Source: Struthio camelus (lineage: Eukaryota > Chordata > Aves > Struthioniformes > Struthionidae). Taken from it: a stretch of 64,000 nt of DNA. Position 1 is the first letter of the stretch. Each line of letters begins with the position of its first letter. Positions 1-11,689 of this stretch are shown piece by piece. The stretch is taken from positions 28,827,068 through 28,891,067 of the forward strand of contig NC_090952.1 in NCBI RefSeq assembly GCF_040807025.1, written 5' to 3'. A program made the translations under genes and the position numbers. The notes beneath the pieces are model-generated. The model saw only the letters and a list, made by a program, of their open reading frames with translations, was not told where the DNA came from and made no database searches.

Positions 1-3000
1 TAGTATGGTGGTGCATTTTAGCATAGTTTTCAAATGTTGTTGAAAGGCTTCTTATGCAAACAACATTCCGTGGTACCGGTATAAGAATTAATGGAGAACT
101 TTACACTTCTTCTTTCACTTTAAAAAGCAATTTTGGACTTCTGTCAATATATATGAATGAGGTTGATATTTCAAAAAAAATTACTCTGCTGCAGATAGTC
201 CATTGCTATTTAATAATCCATTAGCTGCTGGTTTTAAATCATGGGCTGTCCATGTCACAGCAAATTCCTCTGAATGCAGAAGGAACACACTGGACTTCTG
301 TATTCTAGGCTGGAGAAAATGTACTTGCCCTGGAAAGGACAGAACCTCTGGTGCCATTAAGCATCAACCGCCAGTCTGGGTTGCAGGATCCTGAAAGAAA
401 AGAAGCTGAAATGATCAGATCAGAATTTGGAGCTGGTCCTGAATCTTTGCCCTAAACTGTCCAAGGGGAGCCACACACGCAGCGGCAGACTATGTTGCTC
501 CTTGTCTCTTCAGGCAGAACAAGGGGGCAAAGACAGGAGCGAAGGTTGGGTACCAGTAGATAGCGTTTATACCAAGCTTGCTGAGTTAGAAACCTGGAAA
601 AATTAGTCTAGGGAGAGTTCAGATCCTTGCCTGTGTGCTGGCCTGGTATGGGGAGTCGGGCTGTAGAAATGACTAGCACCCGTCCTCACTTGCATGTGTT
701 CTACCTAGTCTTTATGATCAAGAAGTGAAAGAAGTTGGGGTGTGCTTTTGTCTCTCCCATCTTGATTTCCCAGAATTTATCTTGGCTGGGAGAAGCACTA
801 ACATACTTTTTTTTTATTGTAAAAATGACATATGTAGTTGAATCAAAATGTTTCTTATTTTTAAAATATATCTGGGTGACGCTACAGAACTGCTCTTATA
901 ACAAAACACGTACCAAGGGAGCAGTGACTGTTCAAGTCAGTTATCTATCTAGTGTGATCTCTTACTCTCTGAGGTTGAGTCATTTTCTGTGTTTTTTTGC
1001 GGACATCCTCCATGAAGGTACCAGTTCTGCCCTTCTCTCAGGGCTGGAATTCCAGCCTCAGGTCTCAGCAGCCCATGCCACGTGGTCCGTGGTAATTCAC
1101 TGTTTAAAGCCTGATATGCCTTCAGTTAATATCCAGGGGAAGAATACAAAAGCGTTTTAACTGGGGCCTTAATGTGGTATTTCAGATCTTCAGAAGACCA
1201 TCCAGACGCTATTAGCTGTCAGCTATTAAAGAAGCACTGACATAAATAAGAACATCTAAATTAAACCAAACCAAACAGGAGCCGTACGACCAATATGAAA
1301 TGGAGATAGAACGCTAACCAGCAATTTTTTTAATGCCAGTGTTTTATCCAAGATAATTTTATAATGCCTGAAGGGCATTTTAGTGTTAAATCTAAAGGGC
1401 TTTTTAGTGTTAAATCTAAAACACAGCAGTGTTTTGTTTTGGTGCTTTCTTTAGATTATTTTGCCTCACTAGTGTGGAAAAAACTTTTTCTCTCAGAAAC
1501 CATCAGCTTCAAAGCATGCTTAGGCTGCTCTGAGATAATTTGCTCCTGCAGATTTTGTCTATATTTGTAATTTTATTGTACTGATTAGTTTAACACTTCA
1601 GTTGTTGAAGTGGATGTGCAAGGGTGCATAAGATAAAAAGCCCACACCAGGGCACACAGCAGCCCACAGCAGGCATATGTAAGGCTTCTATAATGAGCAT
1701 AAATAAAGCATTTGGCAAAACATCAGCTCTGCTGCAGCACCTTCCTGTGGCCTTAACGTGCAAAGGCACAGGCAGCTGAGGATATCCTGGATCCTGCCAA
1801 CCTCTGATTAGTAGCTCATGCACAGACAGTCCTGATCCTCTTCCGAGGGAGCACGGGTTTTGACCCCATGCTGAAAGAGGCTCTGACCACAGCGTTACTG
1901 GGGGCAAATGCCTGCGAGATCCCCACCACGCTCTCTTGGGCTACAGCTGGCCAGGCCAGTTTGGGGCAGCGGTGGCTTTCCCAGCAGTTCGGGCTCGGAC
2001 ACCGTTCATCAGAACCGCAGAGCCACAAACACCTTCTGTGCAGTCGGGCGGCCCCTGCCTGCCATCGCCTGGTCTAGCCAAGTCCCTCACGTTCCTCTGG
2101 AAGCAGCAGGAACCTCTGGTCTCGGGTCCCTGTGCCTGCAGGGACGTAGCCATGAGATTGTTAATTAACCTGCTGGAAGCCAGTGAAACGCCTTTTATTT
2201 AAAGCGTCAGGAAAGCCTGCCTGTGTTGGGGGGGTGAGTTGGGAGTCCTGTTTCTGCCTCTCAGCTTGCAAACAAAGGCTTTGGTCCCTGAGGGGTTTTG
2301 CCCTTTCCTGGAGTGGGTTTAGTGATTCCAAACCCATGGGAGAGCCGGCCCGGCTGTCTATGCAGCCATTGCTGAACTGCTATAAAGATGCTGCCTCTGG
2401 GCTGAGGAGAACCAAAATCGGCTTCAGAAGCTGTTTTTTGTGCACCACGCAGGCACCTTAAATAAGCTCTAGCTACTTTGAGTGAGAGCTGTGAGATGTA
2501 CCTCTTCCTGGAGGGGAACTTGGTGAGGGAGGACCAGGCTTCCCAGTGGCAGCGCGATTAGCGAGTGGAGACAGCAAATGGTATAAGCCAGTCCGTTGCA
2601 AAGGGAGTAGATGGCTCCTCAGGGCTCAGCAGAAGCTTCACTGGTAATCTCAGAGCTCCTCCTGGGACTGAAGTGATTAACATAATGTATAGTTGGTGAT
2701 GCCGGTAAGAAAATTGCTCCTTCCCTCAGCAGTATCGGTCAGTTGTGCCTTGCAGTATGCCAACAGGGGTTAGAAAAGGGAACAGGACAGGGTACTGCAA
2801 ACTCACAAGTGGCCTGGAAGGAGCAAAGAGAGATCAAGCACTCCCTGCTTCTTCTGGTGCAAGAAGTTGGGGGTGAAATTAGTGGAAGGCACATTCAGAA
2901 CAAATGTGGGAGATTCTTCACTCATTGCGTGGCTGAACTGCCAAGCTCCTTTCCAGAGTCAAAGAACCCAACAGATTCAAGCACGGGTTTGACATGCTGT

Positions 3001-3504
3001 CCAGAAGAGAAATCTTTGGAGAGTTATCAAGTGCACAGATGCTGCATCTGGCCCAGGAGGGTTTCTGAACTGCAAGCTGTTGGAGGCTGGGAAGGGTTAT
3101 CAGGAAAGGCGTCGTCCGTGGTGGCCCCGATCCATTTTTGCCTATTTTCAGAGACAGGTTGCGGCCTGGATGGAGCTTTGGCTAGACTTGAGGCAGCGGC
3201 TTGTTTGTGTTCTGATGGCAGGGGAGAAAGTGACACCACTGGTTTTCTGCAGATGTAGAATCTAGCGCAGGACAGAAGGAGAGGAGTCTCCCACAGCGTG
3301 TTCATCACATTGTGAGAAGTGGGACCCAGTTCTGCTGCTGTGTTTAATCATCCTTCCTGTTCTGAGCTCTTTGTGTTTTTAAGTGTAAACATATTCTGCT
3401 ATAAAGATGCCTTTTAGTGAAACCAGATTAATGAGAGAAGCCTTTGAAAGTGTCATTTGGTCCAGTAACAGAGGACTCGACTGAAAACATATATGTCTCT
3501 GCAG
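1..3504 (+). other. OPHN1: OPHN1 intron, upstream of first visible exon
   Basis: This is intronic sequence of OPHN1, inferred because the first recognisable coding exon starts at 3505 and nothing upstream reads as Rho-GAP, BAR, PH or proline-rich OPHN1 sequence. Open frames here are short, overlap on both strands and lack a recognisable family. The only structure I can support is a two-copy 24-bp tandem repeat at 1371-1418. The remainder is ordinary mixed-composition non-coding DNA. Confidence 0.7.
1371..1418. repeat. Two-copy 24-bp tandem repeat
   Basis: Two adjacent 24-bp units (1371-1394 and 1395-1418), each starting aagggc and ending gttaaatcta, differ at a single position (a/t at the seventh base). 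It is a simple local tandem duplication inside an OPHN1 intron, with no sign of function. Confidence 0.85.
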
Positions 3505-3652
3505 ATCTACTCTGGTCCCCCAGAAGACAACACTGCTCCACCGGTCCCTCCTCCAAGAGTGACTGCCCGGAGACACAAACCGATCACCATTTCCAAACGT
3601 CCTTTGAGGGAAAGGCCTGTCTTTTTTGGTGCTTCTGTGGGAGAAAGTGAAG
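3505..3652 (+). CDS. OPHN1: OPHN1 coding exon, proline-rich SH3-ligand segment
   Basis: This exon encodes part of the C-terminal tail of oligophrenin-1, a Rho GTPase-activating protein (BAR-PH-RhoGAP) that acts at synapses and on endocytosis. The acceptor is ctctgcag before 3505; the donor is gaag|gtcagt after 3652. Reading in frame from 3505 the exon begins IYSGPPEDN and contains a class II PxxPxR core (APPVPPPR, 3535-3558) followed by a basic stretch with [11 protein letters not shown]. The OPHN1 tail is known to bind SH3 proteins such as endophilin and amphiphysin through motifs of this type. The exon ends in phase 1 (a single g), matching the next exon, which supplies gg to complete a Gly codon. 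The upstream phase cannot be tested because the preceding exon is outside the window. The BAR, PH and GAP domains are not here. Confidence 0.9.
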
Positions 3653-5013
3653 GTCAGTTCAGCTCTTCACTGACCTCCTATCCATCTCTCATCCCACCTA
3701 TTTTTCTTACCACCTTTCCAGGAGCGATGGAAAGCAGTAATAGCAGCACTGCATTTCCAAGGACATGAACACGTCAGGCGGTAAGGTCTCTCGTTCACAG
3801 TGAGAAAGGAAAGCAAAGAAATGCTCATGCAGAGGTTGCATCGTCTCACAACTCAAACTCCATGGGTTTTTTTTTTGGTCACTTGCAACACTCTCAGTTA
3901 GCTAAACTAAAACACCTGGCTCTTGCGTATGAGAAGCTTATAGACAGCTTTTGCAGCTTCAGAGGTGGAAGTGAAAGTAATGCAAATAGAACTGAGAAAC
4001 AGAGGGTGGGATGGGGGCAAACGTCTATGGGCTAGGGGTGTGCCAAGTGCTGTTTGAACTTTGTCCAGCAAAAGTGCATTAGTCCTGAGAGAGTCTGCAA
4101 AGGTGACTGAGCCATTAACTATTTTACGTTCTGAGTAAGAACACTGAAGCACTGTTTTTCAGGACCTAGTGATAGTATTTTTCTAGACCAAGTACAAATC
4201 TTCTGTTAAATGCATTCAGTTGTAAGGAAATGGTAAGGCCCTTATTATCATGCTGAAGGACGCACCAGTATAAAATCATGTTTCTCTTTGCACCGGTTTA
4301 CTCTTAATTGTTGTTGCAAGCTGTGCCCTGGAGCACATCACCACCGAAAGAGATTAGAAGTCTTCTTCTCTGTGATATTTTTTAGAGCTTTGATTATGTT
4401 TTAGGCTTAATCCTGCAAGTGTACCTTTTGGCATTGGCGCAACCTAAGTGATTCGGATAGCTCTTTAAAAATCACAAGATTGCTCATGTAGTTAAAGATG
4501 ACCTTGCCTTTAAATGTTTTCCTGAATTGGGAGCAGAAGTGTTAGCATTTGACAGCACTGAGTCTGCAGAGTACAATCAATCAGTTGCATAGCATGTGGG
4601 TCACGAGCACAGCAAGAAGGATGAGACGAATGCTTTTCGGAGGAACATAAGCGCGTGGTACTAAACTGCAGTGTGAGACTCGTGAGCAAGGGTACTGGAA
4701 ATTAAAAAAATATATAAAAGCCCTTTCCCTACTTGCTGACTGTTACTGTGTTATATTCAGTGTTGTTTCAGCTTTGTTTATTCCTCAGCCCTGGTGTGAG
4801 CCGCTTATTTGTATTTTGCTCAGTGTGAGGAGCTGTCGCTGACAAAGCAGCCAATTCTTACTGTTACGCATGCAGTGAGCCTGCTTTTTTGACTATCGCT
4901 TGAAAGCTGGGGCATCTCGAGCAAAGCCAGGGGCTCTGTTAGGCTGCATGAGATCCAGACAGCTCTGTACTTGTTTCACCTGGAGCGTTGTCCCCTCTCC
5001 GTTGGCTCCGCAG
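3653..5013 (+). other. OPHN1: OPHN1 intron
   Basis: Intron between two OPHN1 exons, with a gtcagt donor and a pyrimidine-rich acceptor ending ggctccgcag. Phase 1 on both sides. I see no gene or clear mobile element in it; the sequence becomes GC-rich only in the last 100 bases. Confidence 0.8.
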
Positions 5014-5322
5014 GGGACAGCCGTAGCCAGACCCCAAACGGCGCCGCCGTCTCCGTGGGGGCCGAGGCTCCCCGGCCGCTGCACCGGAGCCGGGTGCCAG
5101 CGCCGCGGGCCGGGGAGGCGGACGCCGCCAGGCCGCCCGCCGAGAGCCAGCTGGAGCAGCGTGCCGAGGGCGACGTGGGCAAGCTGGTGTCCCGGCTGCA
5201 GGACACGGGGACGAAGCTGGCCGGCAGGTCTGCCAACGGGGTGGTGTCTGGCCCTGCTCTGAAGACCTCCACGCTCCATGCCAAGCGGCCGGCGCCTCGG
5301 CCTGTGATTTACGGCAGGGAGG
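5014..5322 (+). CDS. OPHN1: OPHN1 coding exon, GC-rich variable tail segment
   Basis: This exon continues the oligophrenin-1 C-terminal tail. Split-codon reading gives Gly then DSRSQTPNG, a central low-complexity part rich in Ala, Arg and Pro, then the recognisable DVGKLVSRLQDTGTK and KRPAPRPVIYG segments typical of OPHN1. The donor gagg|gtaagt follows 5322; both ends are phase 1. The middle of the exon (about 5040-5150) is extremely GC- and CpG-rich, unlike the AT-rich introns on either side, and encodes residues that look poorly conserved against mammalian OPHN1 as I remember it, while both ends are well conserved. The segment is likely disordered and may carry SH3-binding prolines. The reverse strand also reads open here, an effect of the composition and not a second gene. 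Confidence 0.9.
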
Positions 5323-7565
5323 GTAAGTTTGCTCCTCAGGAGGTCGGCTCAGGTGATGGGTAAATTCGGCCCCTTGCTTTCCCGTGGAGGACGGCGCCGG
5401 GCCGGGTTTCTGAGCAGCAAGCAGTGTCTGACGCTGATGTTGTACCCTCGTCTTCTGAAGCCTTATAGCTGCCACGAGCGTCAGATAAAGTAGATTTTAA
5501 AAGCAGGAGCTAAGGCTCTGGATCTGCAGAGCTTGACCTGTCTCAGTGAATTCATCAAATTAAAATTCAATGTTGAGTAATTTGTGCCCAGTCTGAACAG
5601 CCAAAAGTACTCTAATATTAAAGTTTTCCATACATTTAGCTCTTTCCTCAGCAGAGACAAGAAAAATAACAAAAGTCACTTTCATGTTTTAATTTCTGAT
5701 CGGTTTGTCTGTCGAGTCCTTTAGACCAACAGACACGGTGTCTGGCTTATTAAGGCTCTTAAGGGAACATTTATGTCAACAGTTTGTCCTTTTGTATTAA
5801 ATATAACTATTTTCATTTTAATCAGCTTTATACAGAAATTGATTTTATGTAAAAGTAATTAGTTTGGAGCCAAATTTGAGTTGGCATCCTCCATTTCAGT
5901 GGAGGAATGCACGTATGTATTTGTGTGTCTGTGTGTTGGTAGAAATTCTCCTTTGCAAGGCCAGGAAGCAGTTTGAGAGCTAGTATGCACTGCTGTAACA
6001 TTATGTATTTGGTGCTGAGTTTTATAAGATACTCAAGACAATGGACATAAAGAAGATGTATTATTTTCTGGAATTTGCCGGCTTTTCCTGTGCTTTTTCT
6101 GGTGCTTTTTACGTGCTTTCATACTCTTAACAGACTTCATGGTCCTGTGTTTAGAAAATAAAAACTGGGCTGCGTTCTTGACAAATGACTCCTGGGTACA
6201 ATAAAGAGAAAGAATAAAAGGCCTGGCTAAATAGCACAGACATAAAATTCATAAAATGCTGACTAATGCTACTGGCTTTGTTTAAATTTTTCACAGAAAT
6301 GGTAAGTAGAAATTTTCTTTTGGAATGGTAAGGTAGCTTTTAAAGTTGTCTTGTACATCAACTACATTTAGCACTTAAAATTTTATGTTTTTACATTATA
6401 ATGTGCTGACTGCATGTCCTGGAGACATCGTAATAGAATTGTCTGTGATGATCTTGAACGTATAAATAAGTGAACACTGAATTAGCAGTAAAGTTATATT
6501 ACATCTGTGTTGTTACTTGCAAATCGGTGCTAGAACACTGTATTGAGCTCTAGTGTCCACAATTTGGGAATCATGTTGAAAAACCGGGAGAGACTAAGAA
6601 GATTCATAGGCTGAAGGATTATAAAACAGGCCTTTTTACAGAGAAATTCAAGGACCAACTTATCAAAGAGAAAATTTGGGGTCCAAATTTACCTCTACAA
6701 GGACTGAAGAGACTTAGTTAAGGACTGCTCTTTAAGCTACCAGACCAAAGTACAGTAAGTAAAGAATTGACATGATCTTGCTTAAATCGTTGCAGCAATT
6801 AATTATCTTACCACTTTAAAAAAAAAAAGACTCATTTTTATCAGAAACAGGACTCCCTAGCTGTGGAAATGTCTAAAATAAAGGGAAGGGAAGTAACCCA
6901 AGCCTTACGATGTTTCTGGGTTATATAAAAGAAGATCACAATGATTGCTCTCATATGGAAACACTCTCTGGAGTACTGGGCAGTGGAGGAAAAGTGAGGT
7001 CATTAGAGATGTCAGGGCTTGAATGATCAAAGTCATCAAGAGTTAAGAGAATAATGAGATCAGCTGGATCTTGGGGAGGAAAGGCCGCCAAGCCACATAC
7101 TCCTGAGAGGAGAGCAGAAAGCCAGGGAAGGACGAGGGGAAAGTGCAGTCCTAGTCTCTGAAATAAAAGCTTAGAGAAGCAGAGGTTCAGGCACTGCAGT
7201 AATCTCTGATTTGTGCTATTTCTCTTGCTTTTGAAGAGTAGCGCTGCACAGGTTTTGGTTAAGAAAACTTGTAGTTGCCATCCAATAATACCTTTACAAT
7301 CAGTAAATAGAGCAAGTTTTTCATCACTAGGGTCCAATATCAGCCTCTCTTTCTACTGTTAGGAAGGGCTGTGCTGGGATAGGTGGATTGAGAACTGCCT
7401 TCTTCCTCCCTCTCTTTCGCTGAATTCTGACTAGTGGCCACTGTCAGAAGGAGGCTATTGGAGTAGCAGGCTTCTGAGTCCACTAACTCGTTTAATGCAT
7501 TCTCACAAACTTCTAGTCCCCTAGCAAAGTTTCAGACGTAGTGTTTTTAATCTTTGACCCTGCAG
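5323..7565 (+). other. OPHN1: OPHN1 intron
   Basis: Intron with a consensus gtaagt donor and an acceptor ending gaccctgcag. It is AT-rich and I find no recognisable gene, RNA or mobile element in it. Phase 1 at both ends. Confidence 0.85.
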
Positions 7566-7731
7566 GTGAGTGTGACGGTGTTCCCAAACCACGATCTCAT
7601 GGTGATAAGCCTGTGATAACACGTCCCCCAGTCAGACCTCCAGACCCACCGTGCAGAACTCCTGTCCTTCAGAAGCTGGAGCAGAAGCCAGATCTGATAG
7701 CAGGAGCAGCAGAGGAAATGCCTTCTTCTGT
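7566..7731 (+). CDS. OPHN1: OPHN1 coding exon, RPPVRPPDPP proline-rich motif
   Basis: This exon encodes the most conserved proline-rich part of the OPHN1 tail. The split Gly codon (g|gt) joins it in frame to the previous exon. It reads ECDGVPKPRSHGDKPVITRP and then RPPVRPPDPPCR (7622-7657), which contains a PxxPxR class II SH3 ligand, followed by QKLEQKPDLIAG and EEMPSS. The mammalian protein has the same RPPVRPPDPPCR block, which makes the assignment firm. The donor tctgt|gtaagt follows 7731 and leaves phase 2, completed by the first base of the 8436 exon to give Val. Read together with its neighbours it defines a disordered docking tail downstream of the RhoGAP domain. Confidence 0.95.
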
Positions 7732-8435
7732 GTAAGTGAGCAGCCTCTCTCGGGCGACGCAGATACCTGCGGGTGAGCAGTTCAGCGCCTTGTGACCTGT
7801 GAAGGGCTTTAGAAAGTGTGCAGTGGGAGTGAAAGTCAGCCTGGGAGAAAGTAGTGGGGGCAAGAATGAAAGGCTTGATCCAGCTTGGATTTCTTTTAAG
7901 AAAGTTGGTTGGAAATCAGCTTCATCATCAGATTTTTTTCCGTTCTTAACCACACAAAAATTCTCCTGGCTGCGATGGGAGTAAAAAAAGGTGACTAAGT
8001 ATACCAGGATATCAGCCACAGAGTGTAGGATAGGTTTGGGAGGCTGGAACCTGGGTCTTGTCGCTGAGCTCGCTGCTCAGTACGTTAACCACAGGTACGA
8101 TTTTCGTTCCCGTGTCATCCGTGTGAGGCTGCTGAAGGCTCTAGCAGCCGGTTGCCTGGTATGGTCACTGCAAATGTCTGCTGGCAATCCTCCCCCAGTG
8201 AGCAATCAAGTGCCGTCTCTGGTCTGAATTGCGTGAGGGAAGAGTGAAATGGAATTGAGAGCAAGAGGAGCATGGTAGCTGCTTCAGACAGAGAAGATTT
8301 TGTTAGAAAGTGATGGGCAATTGTTCTCAACATCATCTTATGCTACTGCTCTTTTCCTTGACACAAATAATGTCTAGCTAGCAAATTGCCTTATCCTCAG
8401 ACAACTGAAATGACTTTTCCTGTTTCTGTTTACAG
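7732..8435 (+). other. OPHN1: OPHN1 intron with possible old SINE remnant
   Basis: Intron with donor gtaagt and acceptor tgtttacag. A stretch near 8040-8100 (ggaacctgggtctt followed by tgctcagtacgttaaccac) resembles the 3' half of an ancient MIR-like SINE, but the match is weak and could be chance. Nothing else is recognisable. Confidence 0.7.
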
Positions 8436-8486
8436 AGTGGCCTCAAGGACAAAGTTCTTTGAGACAGCTTCCCGAAGAACCAGCAA
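8436..8486 (+). CDS. OPHN1: OPHN1 coding exon, VASRTKFFETASR segment
   Basis: This short 51-bp exon encodes VASRTKFFETASRRTS, matching the near-terminal motif of oligophrenin-1 (mammalian form VASRTRFFETASRKT). It begins after tttacag and its first base completes a Val codon (gt|a). The donor is agcaa|gtaaga, leaving aa to be completed by the last exon as Asn. If the donor is not used, translation continues one codon (aag) and stops at taa 8488-8490, so intron retention would give a shorter tail ending in Lys. The small exon is supported by exact phase agreement on both sides. Confidence 0.93.
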
Positions 8487-9326
8487 GTAAGAAGCCTGAA
8501 ACTAAAGCTGGCATGTAAATAAAAGCAGGCCCTCTGTATAGGACGATTCTTCCTCTAAAGCAGAGCTAGTCATTTCAGGAAGCCCCAAACTCTTGCTTTC
8601 TTGTCTGTCGCATTCCTGGGTAGGAGATAGGTCTCAGCTAAAGCCCTGGAGCTAAACAAAAAGCACAAGGTACAAAATATTCATAAATTCAGATACAGAT
8701 TTTGTAGCTCGAATATGAATCTGCTAAGTAATAAACATATTTATGGATTCACCTCGTCATGTGTGTCAATCCAAGTTAGCGTAGTGCATATTGTACTTAT
8801 TTGTCAGCCTTTGTGACGGGCAGAGATGAGAGAGATCATAGGAGAGATGAGAAAGGCTGGTTAGATCACAGCAGTTTCCTTCTTGCAAGTGCGAGGTAGT
8901 CTCCAGGCGCAAGAACATACCTACTCATAACCTATGTGCAGCACACAGTTCCTCCACAAATAGATACGGTGTAACAGGGTGATGGCTTTGGCATCAACGT
9001 CAGCCCTCCCAGCTAGACTGGGGTGACATGCCCTGTGGTAGTAAATTGCATTTAGGGTAGTATCTGCTCAAATAAGCTTCAGTGTCCTGCTCTCAAAAAA
9101 TCACTGACCTCTGCCAAAAGTGCAAGCAGGGTTGCGTTCAAGTCTTTCAAAGCTGACGAATGTTGAGTATCTCCTAGGGCTGACAGTGATTTCTTCTGAC
9201 GTACTGGAAAACATATCACTGGCCTGACTGGTTAACCCTCCCTCTATTTAGATTCTCGGATCTGAGTTTAGGCTTGCTTATTGTATTCATTTCTTTTTAT
9301 CTTGTCTTCTGCTTCCTTGTGCATAG
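8487..9326 (+). other. OPHN1: OPHN1 last intron
   Basis: Final intron, donor gtaaga and acceptor cttgtgcatag. It holds an in-frame stop two bases inside (8488-8490) and an AATAAA hexamer at 8518-8523, which together could define an alternative transcript end. No other gene or repeat is seen. Confidence 0.8.
8518..8523 (+). promoter_or_regulatory. OPHN1: Candidate intronic poly(A) signal of OPHN1
   Basis: A canonical AATAAA lies 28 bases after the stop codon that follows the unspliced 8436 exon. Unspliced transcripts could be cleaved near 8540 and give an OPHN1 isoform missing the last 14 residues. The downstream sequence is moderately T-rich. This rests on sequence only; transcript data are absent. 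Confidence 0.3.
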
Positions 9327-9369
9327 TTCTTCATCACCACAAGGCAGGCTCCCAGGTGATGACAGCTGA
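9327..9369 (+). CDS. OPHN1: OPHN1 last coding exon and stop
   Basis: This is the 3' terminal coding segment of oligophrenin-1. After the acceptor gcatag, one base completes the split Asn codon and the frame reads SSSPQGRLPGDDS then tga (9367-9369). The mammalian protein ends with SSQGRLPGDES, so the carboxyl terminus is conserved with a few substitutions and one extra Pro. It closes the reading frame opened at 3505; the five exons join without a frameshift (splice phases 1, 1, 2, 2). The untranslated part of this exon continues downstream for an uncertain distance. Confidence 0.93.
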
Positions 9370-9990
9370 GGTTAAAGGTATGTGTTAATAACCGTAATCA
9401 ACCAAAAGCACACATTTAGCACAAGTTCAACAAATTGGGTGGTGGGAGTCAAGTGGAGGCACTGTGGACCTCAAAAAAGAGAGCAGGAGAAATGTTCTTC
9501 CTGCAGGAGACCGTTGCAGAAGGAGAGAGAATGACCAGAAGTGGTCTGTTCTCTCTCTGTATGTGGATGGTGGTATGGCAGGATGGAGTAAATCAGCTCG
9601 TTCTGCTGCCAGGTTGCAGCATTCTGCTGTTCTCTGCGCTGCCTCCCAGTGGAACTGTGACAGCTGGGGCTAAACATGAGCGCTATGAAATGCAGGTGCT
9701 GAAGTATGATTGTGCTCTGGCTGTGATTTTGCTCTCACTGAGGAATTTTCGCTGTTGCATGCTACCATGCTTGTTTCCTTCTTTCAGACTTTTTAACCAC
9801 CGAAGCCCGGCTGGACCCAGGAGATTTTCTGTGCTTGTGAAATGGACATCTCACAGCTAAGATTTTTCCCAGTTCGTATGACCCTGGAGAGCAGCTGTCT
9901 TACCGGACGATAGTTTCAGAGCATGCTGTCTTAAGTGGCTCAAGAAATTAGAAGAGAGGGAAATAAAAATGGAGAGAAGACCCTACCTAC
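9370..9990 (+). other. OPHN1: OPHN1 3' UTR (minimum extent)
   Basis: Sequence after the OPHN1 stop is taken as 3' UTR up to the first canonical AATAAA (9962-9967), giving a minimal UTR near 0.6 kb. Mammalian OPHN1 has a longer 3' UTR, so the true end may be further; the next strong + strand hexamer is at 15662-15667. No conserved element is recognised within it. Confidence 0.5.
9962..9967 (+). promoter_or_regulatory. OPHN1: Candidate poly(A) signal for OPHN1 (proximal)
   Basis: First AATAAA after the stop codon at 9369, followed within 35 bases by a T/G-rich tract (ttgtttgctttg) suitable as a downstream element. It is a plausible proximal cleavage site; use is not shown. Confidence 0.4.
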
Positions 9991-11689
9991 TTGTTTGCTT
10001 TGAATCGTTCACAGTCCTTCCATCATTCTTCTCTACACAGGCCATGTGTAAAGATGCTCGTTGTTTGCCCGCCCAGGTGACCAGCAGGATTTGCACTGTT
10101 GGGTGAAAGCCAGCAGAGGACATCCGATGAGGCATGGAAGGGACAGCAGAGGACGAGAGCAGCTATTTACCTGTTCACTTTCTGTGAAATCTGCCTTGGC
10201 AAGGGGGATCTTGCAGAGACACTGCAGTCGAAATGCAAGGAACTGATTCCCAGTGCTTGGGTGCAGGGACAGAACGGACTGAAGTTTGAGCTGGCCCTCC
10301 TTGTCATGAGAAGCTCCTTCCAATATGTTACCTTTTCCTTGCTAAGTAAGCTATAATGTGTTTTTCAATGTTTGAGTAGTATGTATTACTGAAAATACTG
10401 CTTGTACTAAGGCAGGCAGGAGAGGAATTGGGGGAATGGGGGATGGGATTGTCATGCTGAGCTTTATGGGAATTCTCTTTGCCTCGTTACTTCATCAGCA
10501 TGCCTCTGTACTGAGAAACAGATATCCTGTGTGGTGGGAAACACAGTTGTCCAAGGGGTTTTGTGTGAATTACTTACTGGGAGCCACCCCCCTGCCAGAA
10601 GCAGGCGTTCGAGGGGGCACCGGGGAGGTCTGTCACCTTCAGTGAGCGCGACCGGGCGAAGCAGGCCAGCCCCTGCGCTCCCGGGGCCGGTTCCCCATGA
10701 GGAGCTGCTTCCTGCTGACCAAGTGGGGAGCACGGCTCTCGCTCTGGGCCAGCCTGGGGAGTGGGGAGCAACTGGAACTCGCTCAATGTGGGGCAAAACC
10801 CACCGTTCTTCTAAGAGGCACCCACTTTCTTATTTGCTGTAATCCCTTTTCCTCAGCAGCAGTCATGCTCTGGAAGGGATACGTGTTTCTCCTCGCCAGG
10901 ACCATTCCTAGCGCCTCTGTTAGCAACGCAGGCTTGTTTGGTGGTTCCTGTTAACATCAGGCTCATTTCCTGAGCCGTAGCGTTTACCTGTAAATAGGCA
11001 ACAAGCGACTTCCCTGCTTTCTGCCACCAGCCCGCAGGCAGCTTCCCTGTTTCGAATGGTTTTCCTTGTGCCCGGGGAGCGTTTCTGACTCGTTCCCAGA
11101 GCCGGGGTCCAAGCGTCCCCGGTGCTCCATGCCGCTGCGAACGCCACGCTCTGCCTGGCGCAGCTTTGCTGGTGGGATGCTGCGGCGATGCTTTCAGTGC
11201 TGTCTCCTGGTGCTTGTGCGTGCGTCTAGTGTGTATCATCTGCTTTATTACTGAGTGTGCTTCTGGCGTTCGCGGCACACACAAGTGTTGTGTAAACGGT
11301 GCTGCCGCTCCCCCGATTTCAGCTGTGCCCGAGCTCTTCACCCCTCTGCTCGCACTTTGAGCAGAGGCATGTAAAGGTGGCTTTGAAAAAAAAAAGAGTA
11401 AGCGATGTCAACATCTCGACTGTTTTACACAGACTGGCATGTTGGAGCTTTTTAGAGCTAATATCAGCCCTTTTGGTTGCTCTGCTGCACCCTCTCGTAA
11501 GGAGAAGGGAGGCGCGAACGGCATCAGGACAGAGCGTGTTACGTTTTTGTGATCAGATAGCTAAAACGACGTAAATAAGGTAGAACTGCGAAATATTGCA
11601 TCTAAAAGAGACGGGGTGAGGTGCAGAATCGCTATATCCTGCTGGAGCCTCTCTCCACCGGGAAACAAATTCAGCTGCAGTTAAGGGAG
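9991..11689. other. Intergenic, or distal OPHN1 3' UTR
   Basis: No gene is recognised. From about 10580 GC content rises and CpGs become frequent (10600-10760, 11030-11170). Open frames overlap on both strands and show no family motif. The region may still be transcribed if OPHN1 uses the distal poly(A) signal at 15662. Confidence 0.5.

Noticed and set aside
2743..3258. 171-codon open frame upstream of the first OPHN1 exon
   Set aside because: It has no similarity to OPHN1 that I can recognise, no recognisable domain, and overlaps an opposite-strand frame. Treated as chance.
8020..8110. MIR-like SINE remnant in OPHN1 intron
   Set aside because: Only short stretches match the expected order; too weak to list as a feature of its own.
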